Part shown: in pieces, positions 8,235-17,574 of the stretch | How positions within the stretch are numbered: position 1 is the stretch's first letter | Layout: each line of letters begins with the position of its first letter | Assembly: GCA_963786495.1 (NCBI GenBank) | Contig: CAWAZL010000005.1 | Location: 31,831 to 95,830 of the forward strand | Source: JALZKA01 sp963786495 | GTDB lineage: Bacteria > Actinomycetota > Thermoleophilia > Solirubrobacterales > 70-9 | Length of the DNA stretch: 64,000 nucleotides | Reading direction: 5' to 3' | Notes under the pieces: model-generated | Told to the model about the DNA's origin: nothing | The model's input: only the letters and a program-made list of their open reading frames with translations | The model's database searches: none | Position numbers and translations under genes: made by a program

Positions 8235-8636
8235 TTACGCGCTCAGGGCGTCGAGCGCTTTCTCGGGGTCTCTGAAGGCTCGGAAGCGAAGCACCTTTCC
8301 ATCGCGGAACTTGAGTACCCACCCCGCGGGGTCGCGGGACTCGGCCCCGCTCCCCTTCCCGCGGTAGTGGATGTGCCCCACGAGCACCGCGACGCCCCCG
8401 ACGGCGATCCCGTCATCTGGCTCGGCGCGCACGAACTCCCACGCCTCGGCGAGGTCATCGGCGTACTGACGCATTCCGTCGTGTCCTCGGTAGACCCCCT
8501 CCTCTCCCAGCTCGGCGAAGAACGAGCGCCACTCGACTTCAGGGTCACACATAGCCAACAGCCGCTCGAAGTCACCATCGGAGAGTGCCTGCATTGCACT
8601 TCGCGCGAGAGCGAGCGTCTCGGGGGACAGGCTCAC
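8235..8636 (-). CDS. NTF2-like / SnoaL-like domain protein
   Basis: The 133-residue protein has the typical start of this fold (a helix with ALSDGDFERLLAMCDPEVEWRS), followed by YRGHDGMRQYADDL and a C-terminal sheet with GWVLKFRDGKVLRFRAF. SnoaL-like proteins are small cone-shaped barrels that act as isomerases, hydrolases or ligand carriers, and the substrate cannot be predicted. It overlaps the upstream secreted-protein gene by 4 bp. A similar protein is encoded at 50267-50686. Confidence 0.8.
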   Translation of the reverse strand: MSLSPETLALARSAMQALSDGDFERLLAMCDPEVEWRSFFAELGEEGVYRGHDGMRQYADDLAEAWEFVRAEPDDGIAVGGVAVLVGHIHYRGKGSGAESRDPAGWVLKFRDGKVLRFRAFRDPEKALDALSA

Positions 8637-9553
8637 GGACCGCAGATCAGCGTGACGGTCAGCTTCTTGATGCCATCGGGCTCGGTGGAGACGAATACGC
8701 CGCCGAAGTCATCCGGCGCCGTGTCGACATCGCCGCCGTTTACCTCAGCCGAATCGGTGAGCTCAACCGCTACGAGGTGAGCGTCAGCCGCCGGGGCATC
8801 CGTTCTGGCGCCGACACTCAGCGCCCGGCCCTTGCTGCATTCGTCCGTCCCGAGGCCGATCCCGTCGCTCACAATCTCGTACTCCTGCTCTTGGTATCGC
8901 GGCTGCTCCTCCACGCAGATCGCATAGGCGGTGAGCTGGCGAGGTTCGCTGGTGAGATTGAACGCGCGCACCCGCCACCCATCGTCCGGGCGCGAGCCGG
9001 CATCCCCGTCGTCGTACGGGCTGGTCGAGTGAAGCCGAGCGTCCTCAGGCTCGCCTGAGGTCTGCCCGCCGCCCCCGGTGACGTAAGACCCGTTCGGGCA
9101 CGGAACGCTCACGGTTTTGCCCTTCTCCGGGGGGAGGGGTTCGGGATCTGAAGCGATCTTGGGCCTCGCATCCGTGCACGCAGCCTGGGCACTGATATTT
9201 CCAGGCCCCGACACGGCCACACCGCGCACGCGAACCGCGTCATCGGAACGGCCATTCGCGTCCCCACCATCGGTTGGCTGGACGGCGTTCAAGATCGTCT
9301 CCGCTCCGGCTGCGCCACCCCGGAAAGAGCCACCCAGCCCGACCAGCTTCATTCCGGCAGGGCAGCCGGCGATAAGGGTCCTATCGGCCCCTTCGGGAAC
9401 GCCGCCTGCGCTGATCTCGGAGGTCACGTACGTCACTGGGCCGCTCGTTTCCGTATCGACTACCGGCCCGGCGAGCGCCTGCCCAGCGATGCAGAGGGTC
9501 AAGACCCCGGAAGTGAAACCCAACCGCTTACGAAATGAGACAGATCCCCGCAC
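8633..9553 (-). CDS. Secreted protein of unknown function
   Basis: From the GTG at 9553 the 306-residue product starts with a positively charged stretch, a hydrophobic core and an A-x-A type cleavage site near residue 29 (ending QALAG), so it is probably exported. The mature part has paired cysteines, for example in LIAGCPAGMKLVGLGG, SVPCPNGSYVTGGGG and AICVEE, spread over what looks like three related segments of about 90 residues. Each segment has a C-P-x-G-x-x-(V/L)-x-G-G-G-like motif. No enzymatic motif is visible. The longer reading upstream is a fragment of the broken hisA gene. Confidence 0.7.
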   Translation of the reverse strand: MRGSVSFRKRLGFTSGVLTLCIAGQALAGPVVDTETSGPVTYVTSEISAGGVPEGADRTLIAGCPAGMKLVGLGGSFRGGAAGAETILNAVQPTDGGDANGRSDDAVRVRGVAVSGPGNISAQAACTDARPKIASDPEPLPPEKGKTVSVPCPNGSYVTGGGGQTSGEPEDARLHSTSPYDDGDAGSRPDDGWRVRAFNLTSEPRQLTAYAICVEEQPRYQEQEYEIVSDGIGLGTDECSKGRALSVGARTDAPAADAHLVAVELTDSAEVNGGDVDTAPDDFGGVFVSTEPDGIKKLTVTLICGP

Positions 9554-9606
9554 GAGTCCATCATATGTCTGCGATCCGATGCGCGGCGCAGCCGGATCAG
9601 GCGCGC

Positions 9607-10337
9607 CTATGGCATTTCGAGAGCTTCGAGGGCCCCCGCGACGTCGAAGCGCCCTTCGTAAAGGGCTCGCCCGACGATCACTCCGCCCAGCGCCGGGAGC
9701 TCTGATGCCGCGAGGGCCTCGAGGTCTGCGAGAGAGCCCACGCCCCCTGAGTAGATGAGCTCTGAGTCCAGGTCGTCGGCGATCACGCGCAGCTGATGGA
9801 GCGGCGGCCCCTCCATGGTGCCGTCGACCTCGATGGGGGTCCAGACGATTCGGCTCACGCCCTCTCCCGGCAAGGTCGCGGATCAGCTCTGGTGCCGCCT
9901 CGCCAGAGGTCTGGGTCCAGCCCTGGGTAGCCGCCATTCCCCCGCGGGCGTCAACTCCCACAACGATCCGCTGGCCGTGGGTGTCGAGCATGTCCTCGAG
10001 GAATTCGGAGTCGGCCAGCGCGGCTGTCCCGAGGACGACGCGTTCAGCGCCGGCGCTGAGTGCGCGCTCCACCGCGAAGGCGTCGCGAAGGCCGCCGCCC
10101 ACCTGGACGCTGGCGTCCGTCTCGGCGGCGATGCGGCTCACGTGCTCCAGGTTCTTGGACGCACCCGAGCGCGCGCCGTCGAGGTCGACGACGTGCAGCC
10201 ACTCGGCGCCTTGCTCGGCCCAGCGCTGTGCAGCATCCAGCGGATCTGCGTCGTATGCGGTCTCCCGGTCGTAGTCGCCCTTGGACGAGCCGCACGGCTT
10301 GACCACCCCGGATGTCGATTGCGGGATAAAGGATCAA
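9607..10337 (-). CDS. hisA: HisA, ProFAR isomerase, frameshifted twice in this sequence
   Basis: HisA opens the ribose of ProFAR to PRFAR in histidine synthesis. The protein is legible in three frame segments: the N-terminal LYPAIDIRGGQAVRLVQG, then DYDRETAYDADPLDAAQRW through VVGVDARGG and RDLAG, then GVSRIVWTPIEVDGT through YSGGVGSLADLEAL. The breaks coincide with GGG runs at 10278-10280 and 9860-9862. Removing one G at each restores a full ~243-residue HisA, so sequencing error is likely. The TTG at 10337 overlaps the hisH stop (TTGA) and yields the canonical start. An upstream in-frame TTG at 10355 is less likely. Confidence 0.88.
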
Positions 10338-10954
10338 GCCGGGACTGGCGAGCAAATTGCCGCGAAGTTCTCGAGCAGCCGAAGGCCCGCCGAGCTCGAC
10401 TTCTCCGGATGGAACTGAACGCCGAAGACGTTGTCGCGCTCGACCACGGCGGCGAAGGTCTCTCCGTAGGTGGCGGTCCCAAGCGTGTCCTCGCCGTTCG
10501 ACGGCCGCGAGGCGAGCGAGTGGACGAAGTAGAAAGGCTCCTCGGCGTCGAGGCCGTCGGTCAGCGGCGACTCGCGCGTCCAGGAGACAGGCGCCCAGCC
10601 GATGTGCGGGACCTTCAGGCCCTCCGCGTCCAGGTCGGTGACGTCGCCGTCAAGCAGCCCGAGGCCTTCAGCGCCCTGGAGCTCCGTCGACGAGCCGAAG
10701 ATGAGCTGCATGCCGAGGCAGATCCCAAGGACGGGCACACCCGCCGCGGCCCGCTCTGAGATGAGCGCGTCGAAACCTTGCCTCCGGATTCGCGACATCG
10801 CCTCCGGGAAGGCGCCCACTCCCGGCAGGATCAGGCCGTCCGCTTCACGCGCGACGTCCGGATCCGTAACACGCGCCGCCTCCGCGCCGACTCGCGCGAG
10901 TGCCTTCTCGACCGAACGCAGGTTGCCCATGCCGTAATCGCAGATTGCGATCAC
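10334..10954 (-). CDS. hisH: Imidazole glycerol phosphate synthase, glutamine amidotransferase subunit HisH
   Basis: HisH hydrolyses glutamine and channels ammonia to HisF. The 206-residue protein has the class I amidotransferase triad: the Cys in GICLGMQL, and the His and Glu in VFGVQFHPEKS. The start is a GTG at 10954 overlapping the hisB stop (GTGA), giving the expected N-terminus with CDYGMGNLRSVEKAL. A longer reading through hisB is not credible. Confidence 0.94.
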   Translation of the reverse strand: MIAICDYGMGNLRSVEKALARVGAEAARVTDPDVAREADGLILPGVGAFPEAMSRIRRQGFDALISERAAAGVPVLGICLGMQLIFGSSTELQGAEGLGLLDGDVTDLDAEGLKVPHIGWAPVSWTRESPLTDGLDAEEPFYFVHSLASRPSNGEDTLGTATYGETFAAVVERDNVFGVQFHPEKSSSAGLRLLENFAAICSPVPA

Positions 10955-11539
10955 GTCAACGTGCCCTTCGTGGACGGAATGCCGGTCTCGTCCGGGTCGA
11001 TCGAAACAGCTTCGCGGAGCGCCCGCGCGAAAGCCTTGAAGCACGCCTCGATCATGTGGTGCGCGTTCGATCCGTAGGCCACGCCGACGTGCAAGGTCAT
11101 GCGCGATGTTGACGCCACCGCGCGGAAGAACTCCTCGGCGAGCTCGTTGTCGAAGCCCGCGATCGTCCCCGGCGGAAGGTCCGCCTCGAAGACGCAGAGC
11201 GGGCGGCCCGAGATATCGATCGCGCAAGTGCCCAAGGACTCGTCCATCGGAATGCGCGTGTAGCCGTAGCGGCGAATGCCCGAGCGGTCGCCTAGCGCCT
11301 CATCGATGGCCTGGCCGAGCGCGATGCCCACGTCCTCGACCGTGTGGTGCGCGCCCGTCTCCAGGTCACCCTGCGCCGAGACCTTCAGGCCCAGGCGCCC
11401 GTGGCGTCCGAGAAGGTCGAGCATGTGGTCCAGAAAGCCGACGCCGGTATCGGCGGAGACGTCTCCCCCGTCCAGGTTCGAGCTCGAGCGAGATCTTCGT
11501 CTCGCCCGTCTCCCGTGTGATTGTCGCCGTGCGTGCCAT
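10951..11539 (-). CDS. hisB: Imidazoleglycerol-phosphate dehydratase HisB, frameshifted once
   Basis: HisB dehydrates imidazole glycerol phosphate using two manganese ions bound by histidine-rich motifs. The start MARTATITRETGETKISLEL lies in one frame, and the rest continues in another frame from a break near 11470-11482. The second part has GAHHTVEDVGIALGQA, SNAHHMIEACFKAFARAL and GTKG-like SIDPDETGIPSTKGTL. Removing one C restores a normal ~195-residue enzyme. An alternative TTG at 11551 overlaps the hisD stop. Confidence 0.9.
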
Positions 11540-11547
11540 CGAAACGA

Positions 11548-12847
11548 TCAAGTTACCTGCAAATCGCCATCTTTTTGGCCTGCGCGCGCTCTTGCTGACT
11601 CGCCGTGCACAGGCAGGCCCTCGGCCTTTGCGATCTCATCGGTTGCCTCGGCAAGGTTCGCCGCCGCCCCGGCTGAGACCTCCACGACCGACATGCGCCG
11701 CCTGAACGCGCCGACGCCAAGCGGGCCGGAGAAGCGCGCGGCGCCGCCCGTGGGCAGCACGTGGTTGGACCCTGCGGTGTAGTCGCCGAACGCGGTCGCG
11801 CCGGCCTCGCCGACGAAGACGCACGCAGCTGTGCGGGTCGCAACACGCTCCTCGGCGCCCTGCGAAGCGAAGCTCGAGGTGCTCTGGGGCAAAGGCGTCG
11901 GAGAGGACCAGCGCATAGTCAATTGAAGGCGCTTCGATCAGCGCGATCATCGCGTCGGCAACCGACGGGCGCTCCGGGCCGAGCGCGTCGAGCTCCTCCG
12001 CGACCTCATCGAGCAGGGACGTTGCGTCCGATGCGACCACGATCGGGCTGTCCGGCCCGTGCTCGGCCTGGGCGAGCGCGTCGAGTGCGATCTCGCGGGC
12101 GCTTGCGTTCGCGTCGGCCACGGCGACCAGCTCGGACGGCCCCGCGAGGCCATCGATGCCGACCGTGCCGTAGAGCTGGCGCTTGGCCTCGGTCACCCAG
12201 GGGTTGCCTGGTCCGACGATGACGTCGACGGGAGCAATCGAATCCGTCCCGATCGCCAATGCCGCGATTGCCTGGGCGCCACCTATCGCATAGACCTCGT
12301 CCACGCCGCCCAAGTGGGCCGCAGCGAGCACCGCCGGCGCGAGGCTGCCGTCGGGCCGCGGCGGTGAAACGAGCACGGCCCGCCCCACCCCCGCCACGTG
12401 TGCTGGGATCAGGCCCATCAGAACGGATGAGGGGTACGCGGCCCGCCCACCCGGCGCATAGATGCCGGCCCTTCCCACGGGGCGCTCGAGCACCGAGACC
12501 TCATGTCCCTGCGGAAGCTCGAGTTCGACCGGCGGGTGGAGCTCGGCCTCCGCGACCGCGCGGATGTTTGAAGCGGCGAGCCTGAGGGCGGCGTCCAGGC
12601 CGGGCTCGAGCGCGTCGAAGGCGGCTGCCACTTCGTCTGCGGGGACCAGAAGCGAGTCGGGCTTCTGCTCGGCCCCGTCGAGCTCGACGCTCATCTCCAT
12701 GAGCGCCTCGTCACCTTCGGAGCGAACGCGCTCGATGATCGCCGCGACGCGCTCGGACAGCTCCGGGGGCGCTTCTGCGCCTTGACGTAGCCGGCTAACC
12801 AGCGCTTGCACGCTCAGCCCGTTCCACTCGATGCGCTCGACCCTCAC
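11548..12847 (-). CDS. hisD: Histidinol dehydrogenase HisD, frameshifted once near the 3' end
   Basis: HisD oxidises L-histidinol to histidine in two NAD-dependent steps with a catalytic zinc. The N-terminal ~325 residues are continuous and include GRAGIYAPGGRAAYPSSV, the YAIGGAQAIAALA stretch, VDVIVGPGNPWVTEAKRQL and LAQAEHGPDS with a zinc ligand. At about 11870 the frame changes, and the C-terminus resumes with SQGAEERVATRTAACVF, GSNHVLPTGGAARFSGPLGV and the terminal helix. One extra T (CTTC for CTC) explains the break. It overlaps hisG by 4 bp. Confidence 0.92.
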
Positions 12848-13518
12848 GTCGTCGCCTCCTTCAGGCGCCTGGCGAGATCGTCAATCTCGGTGGCGCGAAG
12901 CTTGTGGGCGACGCGGTTTGCGATCAGCCGCGCTGTGGACTCTGCGATCACCTCGCGGACCACGAGGCCGTTCTCCTTGAGCGTCCGTCCGGTATCGACG
13001 AGATCGACGATGGCGTCGGCCAGGCCGGAGATCGGTGCGAGCTCGACGGAGCCCTTGACCTCGATCACCTCGGCGGCGCGGCCCGTGTCCTCGAAGAACT
13101 GCTGGGCGATCCGGGGGTACTTGGTGGCGATCCTGAGCGCACCGAGGCGGCGCGCCTGCTCGTTCAAACGATCGTCGCCGTCGGGCCCGGCCAGCACCAT
13201 CCGGCAGCCGCCGTAGCCCAGGTTGGAGAGCTCGTAGAAGACGCGGTCCGACTGCTCCATGAGCACGTCCTTGCCGGTGATACCGACGTCGGCGGCGCCG
13301 GCCTCCACGTAGGTCGGGACATCCGAGGGGCGCATGGTCACGAAGGTGAGGTCCTCCGTCTCGAAGATCAGCGAGCGGGAGTCGGAGCGCAGGCCGGCGG
13401 TGTCCGCGCCGATCTGGTCGAGGACGTCGAGCGTCTCGTCAAGTAGGGCGCCGCGCGAAAGCGCCATGCGGAGCGGGCCCGAGCGAAGGGCAGCGGTGGG
13501 TCTTGCGACGCCGGTCAT
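12844..13518 (-). CDS. hisG: ATP phosphoribosyltransferase, short-form catalytic subunit HisG
   Basis: HisG performs the first committed step of histidine synthesis, joining ATP and PRPP. At 224 residues it is the short form lacking the C-terminal regulatory ACT-like domain, and so needs HisZ, which is encoded immediately upstream. The motifs ADVGITGKDVL, the RIATKYPRIA loop, and a DLVDTGRTLKENGL block for PRPP binding are present. It overlaps hisZ and hisD by 4 bp each, so the three are translationally coupled. Confidence 0.94.
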   Translation of the reverse strand: MTGVARPTAALRSGPLRMALSRGALLDETLDVLDQIGADTAGLRSDSRSLIFETEDLTFVTMRPSDVPTYVEAGAADVGITGKDVLMEQSDRVFYELSNLGYGGCRMVLAGPDGDDRLNEQARRLGALRIATKYPRIAQQFFEDTGRAAEVIEVKGSVELAPISGLADAIVDLVDTGRTLKENGLVVREVIAESTARLIANRVAHKLRATEIDDLARRLKEATT

Positions 13519-14507
13519 TCGGCCTCCTCCGCGATCCGTTCCTCTTCGGCCTGGGCGATGTGGAGGCGCTCGAGGAAGAGCGCGAAGCCGACAGCCGGCA
13601 GCGGCCGTCCGAAGCGGCCCATCAGGTCGTCGTAGCGCCCACCGCCGCCGAGCACGTGGCCGAGCGCCGGGTCGTAGACCTCCAGGATCGCGCCCGTGTA
13701 ATAACCGAGGTCGCGAAGGAGGCCGAGGTCGAGCTGCACGCGCTCGCCGATGCCCCTGGCGGCGATCGCCTCATAGGTGTCCATGACCCGCTCGACCGCC
13801 TTGGCGACCGCTTCGCCACCCAGGCTCTTGGCCTCGTCGAGAACCTCCGCCCCGCCGCGAAGTGACGGGACGCGCCGCAGGAGCTCCGTGCTCGCGTCCG
13901 ACAGGCCGAGCGAGGCGAGCTCTGCCTCCAGGCCGACCAGGTCGCGCGAGGCGAGGAGCGCGAGGATCTGCGACTGCTCGTCGGCATCGACCCCGAGCTC
14001 AGTCAAGAGCTGGCCGTAGAGCGCGGCGTCGCCGAGGCCGATGACGGCGCGGTTGAGCCCGGCGGCGTCGAGCGCTGCGCTCAGGACCTCGACGACCTCG
14101 GCGGTGCCGTCCGGCGCGGGCGAGCCCACGAGCTCGACGCCTGCCTGGAAGAACTCGCCGGTCTGCCCGCGCTGCGGGCGGACCGAGCGGTAGGCGCGGG
14201 CGTTGTAGAAGAAGCGGAACGGCGGCTGGGCCGCGCCGTAGCGGTTCGCCACAACGCGCGCGATCGGCAGCGTCGCGTCGGCGCGCATGGCAAGCACGCG
14301 GCCCTGAGCATCGAAGAATCGGTGCGCCGCGGCAACGCCGGTCGCGCCGCCCTTCGCGAGCACGTCGTCGAACTCGACGGTGGGCGTCGCCACTTCGCCA
14401 TAACCGAAGCTCTCGAAGACCTCGGCCAGTTTGCCCTGGAGCGCGCGAAGCTCGCGCATCTCGTCGGGCAGGATGTCCCGGCTGCCGGTTGGGATCGGGT
14501 GAGTCAT
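13515..14507 (-). CDS. hisZ: ATP phosphoribosyltransferase regulatory subunit HisZ
   Basis: The 330-residue protein is homologous to class II histidyl-tRNA synthetase (PTGSRDILPDEMRELRAL start, FRFFYNARAYRSVRPQRGQT motif 2, LGGGGRYDDLMGRFG motif 3). It is too short for, and lacks, the anticodon-binding domain of a true HisRS. Its position directly before a short HisG identifies it as HisZ, which confers activity and histidine feedback on HisG. It is the first gene of the his operon, and 15 bp separate it from the end of murA. Confidence 0.93.
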   Translation of the reverse strand: MTHPIPTGSRDILPDEMRELRALQGKLAEVFESFGYGEVATPTVEFDDVLAKGGATGVAAAHRFFDAQGRVLAMRADATLPIARVVANRYGAAQPPFRFFYNARAYRSVRPQRGQTGEFFQAGVELVGSPAPDGTAEVVEVLSAALDAAGLNRAVIGLGDAALYGQLLTELGVDADEQSQILALLASRDLVGLEAELASLGLSDASTELLRRVPSLRGGAEVLDEAKSLGGEAVAKAVERVMDTYEAIAARGIGERVQLDLGLLRDLGYYTGAILEVYDPALGHVLGGGGRYDDLMGRFGRPLPAVGFALFLERLHIAQAEEERIAEEAE

Positions 14508-14522
14508 CGGATGAACTCCGGA

Positions 14523-15827
14523 CTAAGCGGCAACGCGGTCGGCCGCGACGCGCTCGATTCGCGCGCCAAGGCCGCGCAGGCGCTCGTCGATCGACTCGTA
14601 CCCGCGGTCGATCTGCACGATGTTGCCGATCTCGGAGCGCCCCTCAGCGGCGAGTGCCGCGATGAGGATCGCCATGCCGGCGCGGATATCGGGGCTTTCG
14701 ACTCGCTCACCGTGAAGCCGGCTCGGTCCGCTGACGATCGCCCTGTGGGGATCGCAAAGCGTGATCCGAGCGCCCATTGCAACGAGCTTGTCCACGAAGA
14801 ACAAGCGGTTTTCGAACATCTTCTCGAAGATGAGGACGGTTCCGGAAGCCTGGGTGGCGAGGGCGAGGGCGATCGAGGTGAGGTCGGCCGGGAACGCGGG
14901 CCAGGGGCCGTCCTCGATCTTCGGGATCGCGTCGCCCAGGTCGTCTTGGACGCGTAGGTCCTGCCCGGGCGGCACCAGGAGGTCGGGGCCGTCGGCCTCG
15001 GTCTTCAAGCCCACCCGCTCAAAGGCGCGGCGGATCATGTGGAGGTCGTCGATGCCCGCATCGCGGATGCGGAGGTCGCCCTTGGTCGCGGCGGCGAGGG
15101 CCATGAAGCTCCCGACCTCGATGTGGTCAGGGCAGATGCGGTGCTCGGCGCCGCTCAACTTGTCGCGACCCTGGACGGTCATCACGTTCGAGCCGATGCC
15201 GTCAATCTTCGCGCCCATCTTCACCAGCAGGCGCGCCAGGTCCTGGACGTGCGGCTCGGAGGCGGCGTTCTGAAGCGTCGTTGGCCCAGGCGTGAGCGCC
15301 GCGGCCATCAGGGCGTTCTCGGTGCCCATCACGGACGGCTCGTCCATGAAAACAGCGCAGGGCTTGAGGCCTCCGGCCGGCGCGGTGATGTCGATCATCC
15401 GCGAGCCCGAGATGTCGGCTCCCATGTCGATGAAGGCGTCGAGGTGCGGGTCGAGGCGCCGGCGGCCGATGAAGTCGCCCCCGGGCGGCGGCATGTGGGC
15501 TTCGCCGAAGCGGGCCAGGAGCGGCCCGGCGAGCAGGAACGACGCGCGGATCCGTGCCGAGAGGGCCTCGTCGGGAGAGACATCGGTGACGCCTGAGGCG
15601 TCCAGGCGAAGCTCGTGATCGGATCCCCATTCGGCCTGTACTCCCATGCCCTCCAGGATCGCGATCTGTGCCTCCGTATCGCGGATTCGCGGCACGTTCG
15701 AGAGACGCAGCTCTTCTTCGGTCAGCAGGCACGCGGCGAGGATCGGCAAAGCCGCGTTCTTGTTTCCTGCAGCGGTGATCTCGCCCGTGAGGGGCTGGCC
15801 GCCGTCGATTACGAATTTGTCCGCCAT
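14523..15827 (-). CDS. murA: UDP-N-acetylglucosamine 1-carboxyvinyltransferase MurA with Asp at the catalytic Cys site
   Basis: MurA transfers enolpyruvate from PEP to UDP-GlcNAc, the first committed step of peptidoglycan synthesis. The 434-residue product starts with DKFVIDGGQPLTGEITAAGNKN and has two EPSP-synthase-like domains. The active loop reads MPPPGGDFIGRRRLDPH, with an Asp (codon at 15474-15476) where most bacteria have the Cys alkylated by fosfomycin. Mycobacterial MurA has the same change, which confers fosfomycin insensitivity. The ATG at 15827 gives the canonical N-terminus, and only 22 bp separate it from the divergent HD gene. Confidence 0.95.
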   Translation of the reverse strand: MADKFVIDGGQPLTGEITAAGNKNAALPILAACLLTEEELRLSNVPRIRDTEAQIAILEGMGVQAEWGSDHELRLDASGVTDVSPDEALSARIRASFLLAGPLLARFGEAHMPPPGGDFIGRRRLDPHLDAFIDMGADISGSRMIDITAPAGGLKPCAVFMDEPSVMGTENALMAAALTPGPTTLQNAASEPHVQDLARLLVKMGAKIDGIGSNVMTVQGRDKLSGAEHRICPDHIEVGSFMALAAATKGDLRIRDAGIDDLHMIRRAFERVGLKTEADGPDLLVPPGQDLRVQDDLGDAIPKIEDGPWPAFPADLTSIALALATQASGTVLIFEKMFENRLFFVDKLVAMGARITLCDPHRAIVSGPSRLHGERVESPDIRAGMAILIAALAAEGRSEIGNIVQIDRGYESIDERLRGLGARIERVAADRVAA

Positions 15828-15849
15828 GACCGGGGTTAGCCTACGGGAC

Positions 15850-16428
15850 ATGCCGACCCGTGAGGAAGCCTGGGAGCTGGTCTGCGAGTGGGTCACCAGC
15901 GACTCGCTTCGCAAGCATCTGCTCGGCGTCGAGGCCGCGATGGTCGCCTATGCCGAGAAGTACTCGGAGGACACCGAGAAATGGGCCGTCACAGGCCTGG
16001 TCCACGACCTCGATTACGAGCGGTTTCCCGACCTCGGCGACACCGAGAACGGGCATCCGCGCACCGCGTTGCGCCTGTTTGAGGAGATGGGCTGGCCACA
16101 GGACGTCATCGACGCCGTCGCCGGCCACGCAACCTTCTTGAACGTCCCACGTGAGACCCAGATGGCCAAGGCGCTCTTTGCGGTCGACGAGCTCTCCGGA
16201 TTCGTCGCCGCCTGCGCCCTCGTGCGCCCCACCGGCATCGAGGGAATGGCGCCCAAGTCCGTGAAGAAGAAGCTGAAGCAGCCGTCCTTTGCCGCCGGCG
16301 TGAACCGCGACGAGGTGCGCCAGGGTGCCGAGGAGCTGGGCGTCGACTTCGACGAGCACGTTCAGTTCGTGATCGACGCGATGGCCGCGCGCTCGAACGA
16401 GCTCGGCCTCGGACCGCGGGAGGCTTAG
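15850..16428 (+). CDS. HD domain protein (putative metal-dependent phosphohydrolase)
   Basis: The 192-residue helical protein has the HD signature spread as H23 (RKHLLGVEAAM), GLVHDLDYERFP with the HD pair, and GHATFLN. These ligate one or two metals in HD-type phosphohydrolases. The middle part continues with AKALFAVDELSGFVAAC, a conserved feature of a subfamily of small HD proteins of unknown substrate. The ATG at 15850 was chosen because upstream sequence belongs to the divergent murA. It is followed after 3 bp by the alpha/beta hydrolase gene. Confidence 0.85.
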   Translation: MPTREEAWELVCEWVTSDSLRKHLLGVEAAMVAYAEKYSEDTEKWAVTGLVHDLDYERFPDLGDTENGHPRTALRLFEEMGWPQDVIDAVAGHATFLNVPRETQMAKALFAVDELSGFVAACALVRPTGIEGMAPKSVKKKLKQPSFAAGVNRDEVRQGAEELGVDFDEHVQFVIDAMAARSNELGLGPREA

Positions 16429-16431
16429 CCG

Positions 16432-17574
16432 ATGAAGCGCCGCTGGAAGGTCCTCCTGGGGCTTCTTGCCCTGCTGGCTGTGCTCTTGGCCGTGAACACG
16501 GTGACGACGCAGAGCCAGACGAAGGAGGCGGAGACCACGGTTGAGGGCGCGCGCATCCTGGAGCTCTCCTCGGGCGACGTCCAGGTGACCGACTCGGGCG
16601 AGGCCGATGGGCAGCCGATCGTGCTCCTCCACGGCTACGCGAACTCGCTCCACTGGTTCGCCGCGATCGAGCCCCTCCTGGCCGAGAACCACCGCGTGAT
16701 CCGGATTGACCTTCTGGGCTTCGGCGGCTCCGAGAAGCCCGAGTCCGGCTACTCGATCCCCGAGCAGGCAGCGACCGTTGCCGAGGCGCTCTCAGAGCTC
16801 GAGGTGCAGGGCGCACTCGTCGCCGGCAACTCGATGGGCGGCTCGATCACGGCATCGCTTGCCGAACAGGCCTCGCAGCTTGTGGACCGCGCGGTACTTA
16901 TCGACACGGCGCCGAATACGAAGGACTTCGGCGACGGCCTGCCATTCCTCGCGGACCTGGGCTACACGCCGGTCCTGGGCGAGGCGATGTGGCGTGTCAC
17001 GCCAGACTTCGCGATCGAGGACGGCTTCAAGGAGGCATTCTCGCCCGGATACGACATGGACGAGGCTTTCGAGAATCCCGACCAGGTGGTCGACGACTTC
17101 CGCGCCATGACCTACACCTCATATGACGAGGCGCACGCCGAGTCAGACGACTTCACCAAGGAGCTGCCGCTCGACGAGCGCTTCAAGCAAACGCCGGTCC
17201 CACTCATGGTGATCTTTGGCGCCGAGGACCAGATCTTCGACGCGGACCTGTCCCTCGAGGGCTACGCGGACGTCCCGGGCGTCCAGACCGAGCTGATCGA
17301 AGACGCCGGCCACGCCCCCCAGGTCGAAAAGCCCGAAGAAGTCGCGGAGCTGCTCGAAGCCTTCTCCGTCCCGCCTGAGGTAGTCGCGGACCGGAAGCAA
17401 GCCAGAAGCCGGGGTCTGACCCCAAAAATCAGAAGCCGAAGAAGGACCGAAACGGCGCACGGGGGTCTGACCCCAAAGGCGATCGAGAAGAGAACGTCAA
17501 GAAGGACGAAAAGCCGGGGTCTGACCCCTCTAACGAAACGAAGTCAAATTGATGAGCACATCCTTGGGGTCTGA
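16432..17574 (+). CDS. Membrane-anchored alpha/beta hydrolase with a palindrome-encoded C-terminal tail
   Basis: The 380-residue product has an N-terminal signal anchor (residues 6-24) and an alpha/beta hydrolase core. The catalytic triad is predicted as Ser134 in AGNSMGGS, Asp266 in FGAEDQIFD and His294 in DAGHAPQVE, with the oxyanion HG in VLLHGYAN. The natural domain ends near residue 318. The remaining ~60 residues are basic and contain three RGLTP/GGLTP repeats, each encoded by a GGGGTCTGACCCC palindrome, and the stop codon TGA lies inside a fourth palindrome. The substrate cannot be predicted. The gene overlaps the start of the ABC ATPase gene. Confidence 0.85.
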   Translation: MKRRWKVLLGLLALLAVLLAVNTVTTQSQTKEAETTVEGARILELSSGDVQVTDSGEADGQPIVLLHGYANSLHWFAAIEPLLAENHRVIRIDLLGFGGSEKPESGYSIPEQAATVAEALSELEVQGALVAGNSMGGSITASLAEQASQLVDRAVLIDTAPNTKDFGDGLPFLADLGYTPVLGEAMWRVTPDFAIEDGFKEAFSPGYDMDEAFENPDQVVDDFRAMTYTSYDEAHAESDDFTKELPLDERFKQTPVPLMVIFGAEDQIFDADLSLEGYADVPGVQTELIEDAGHAPQVEKPEEVAELLEAFSVPPEVVADRKQARSRGLTPKIRSRRRTETAHGGLTPKAIEKRTSRRTKSRGLTPLTKRSQIDEHILGV

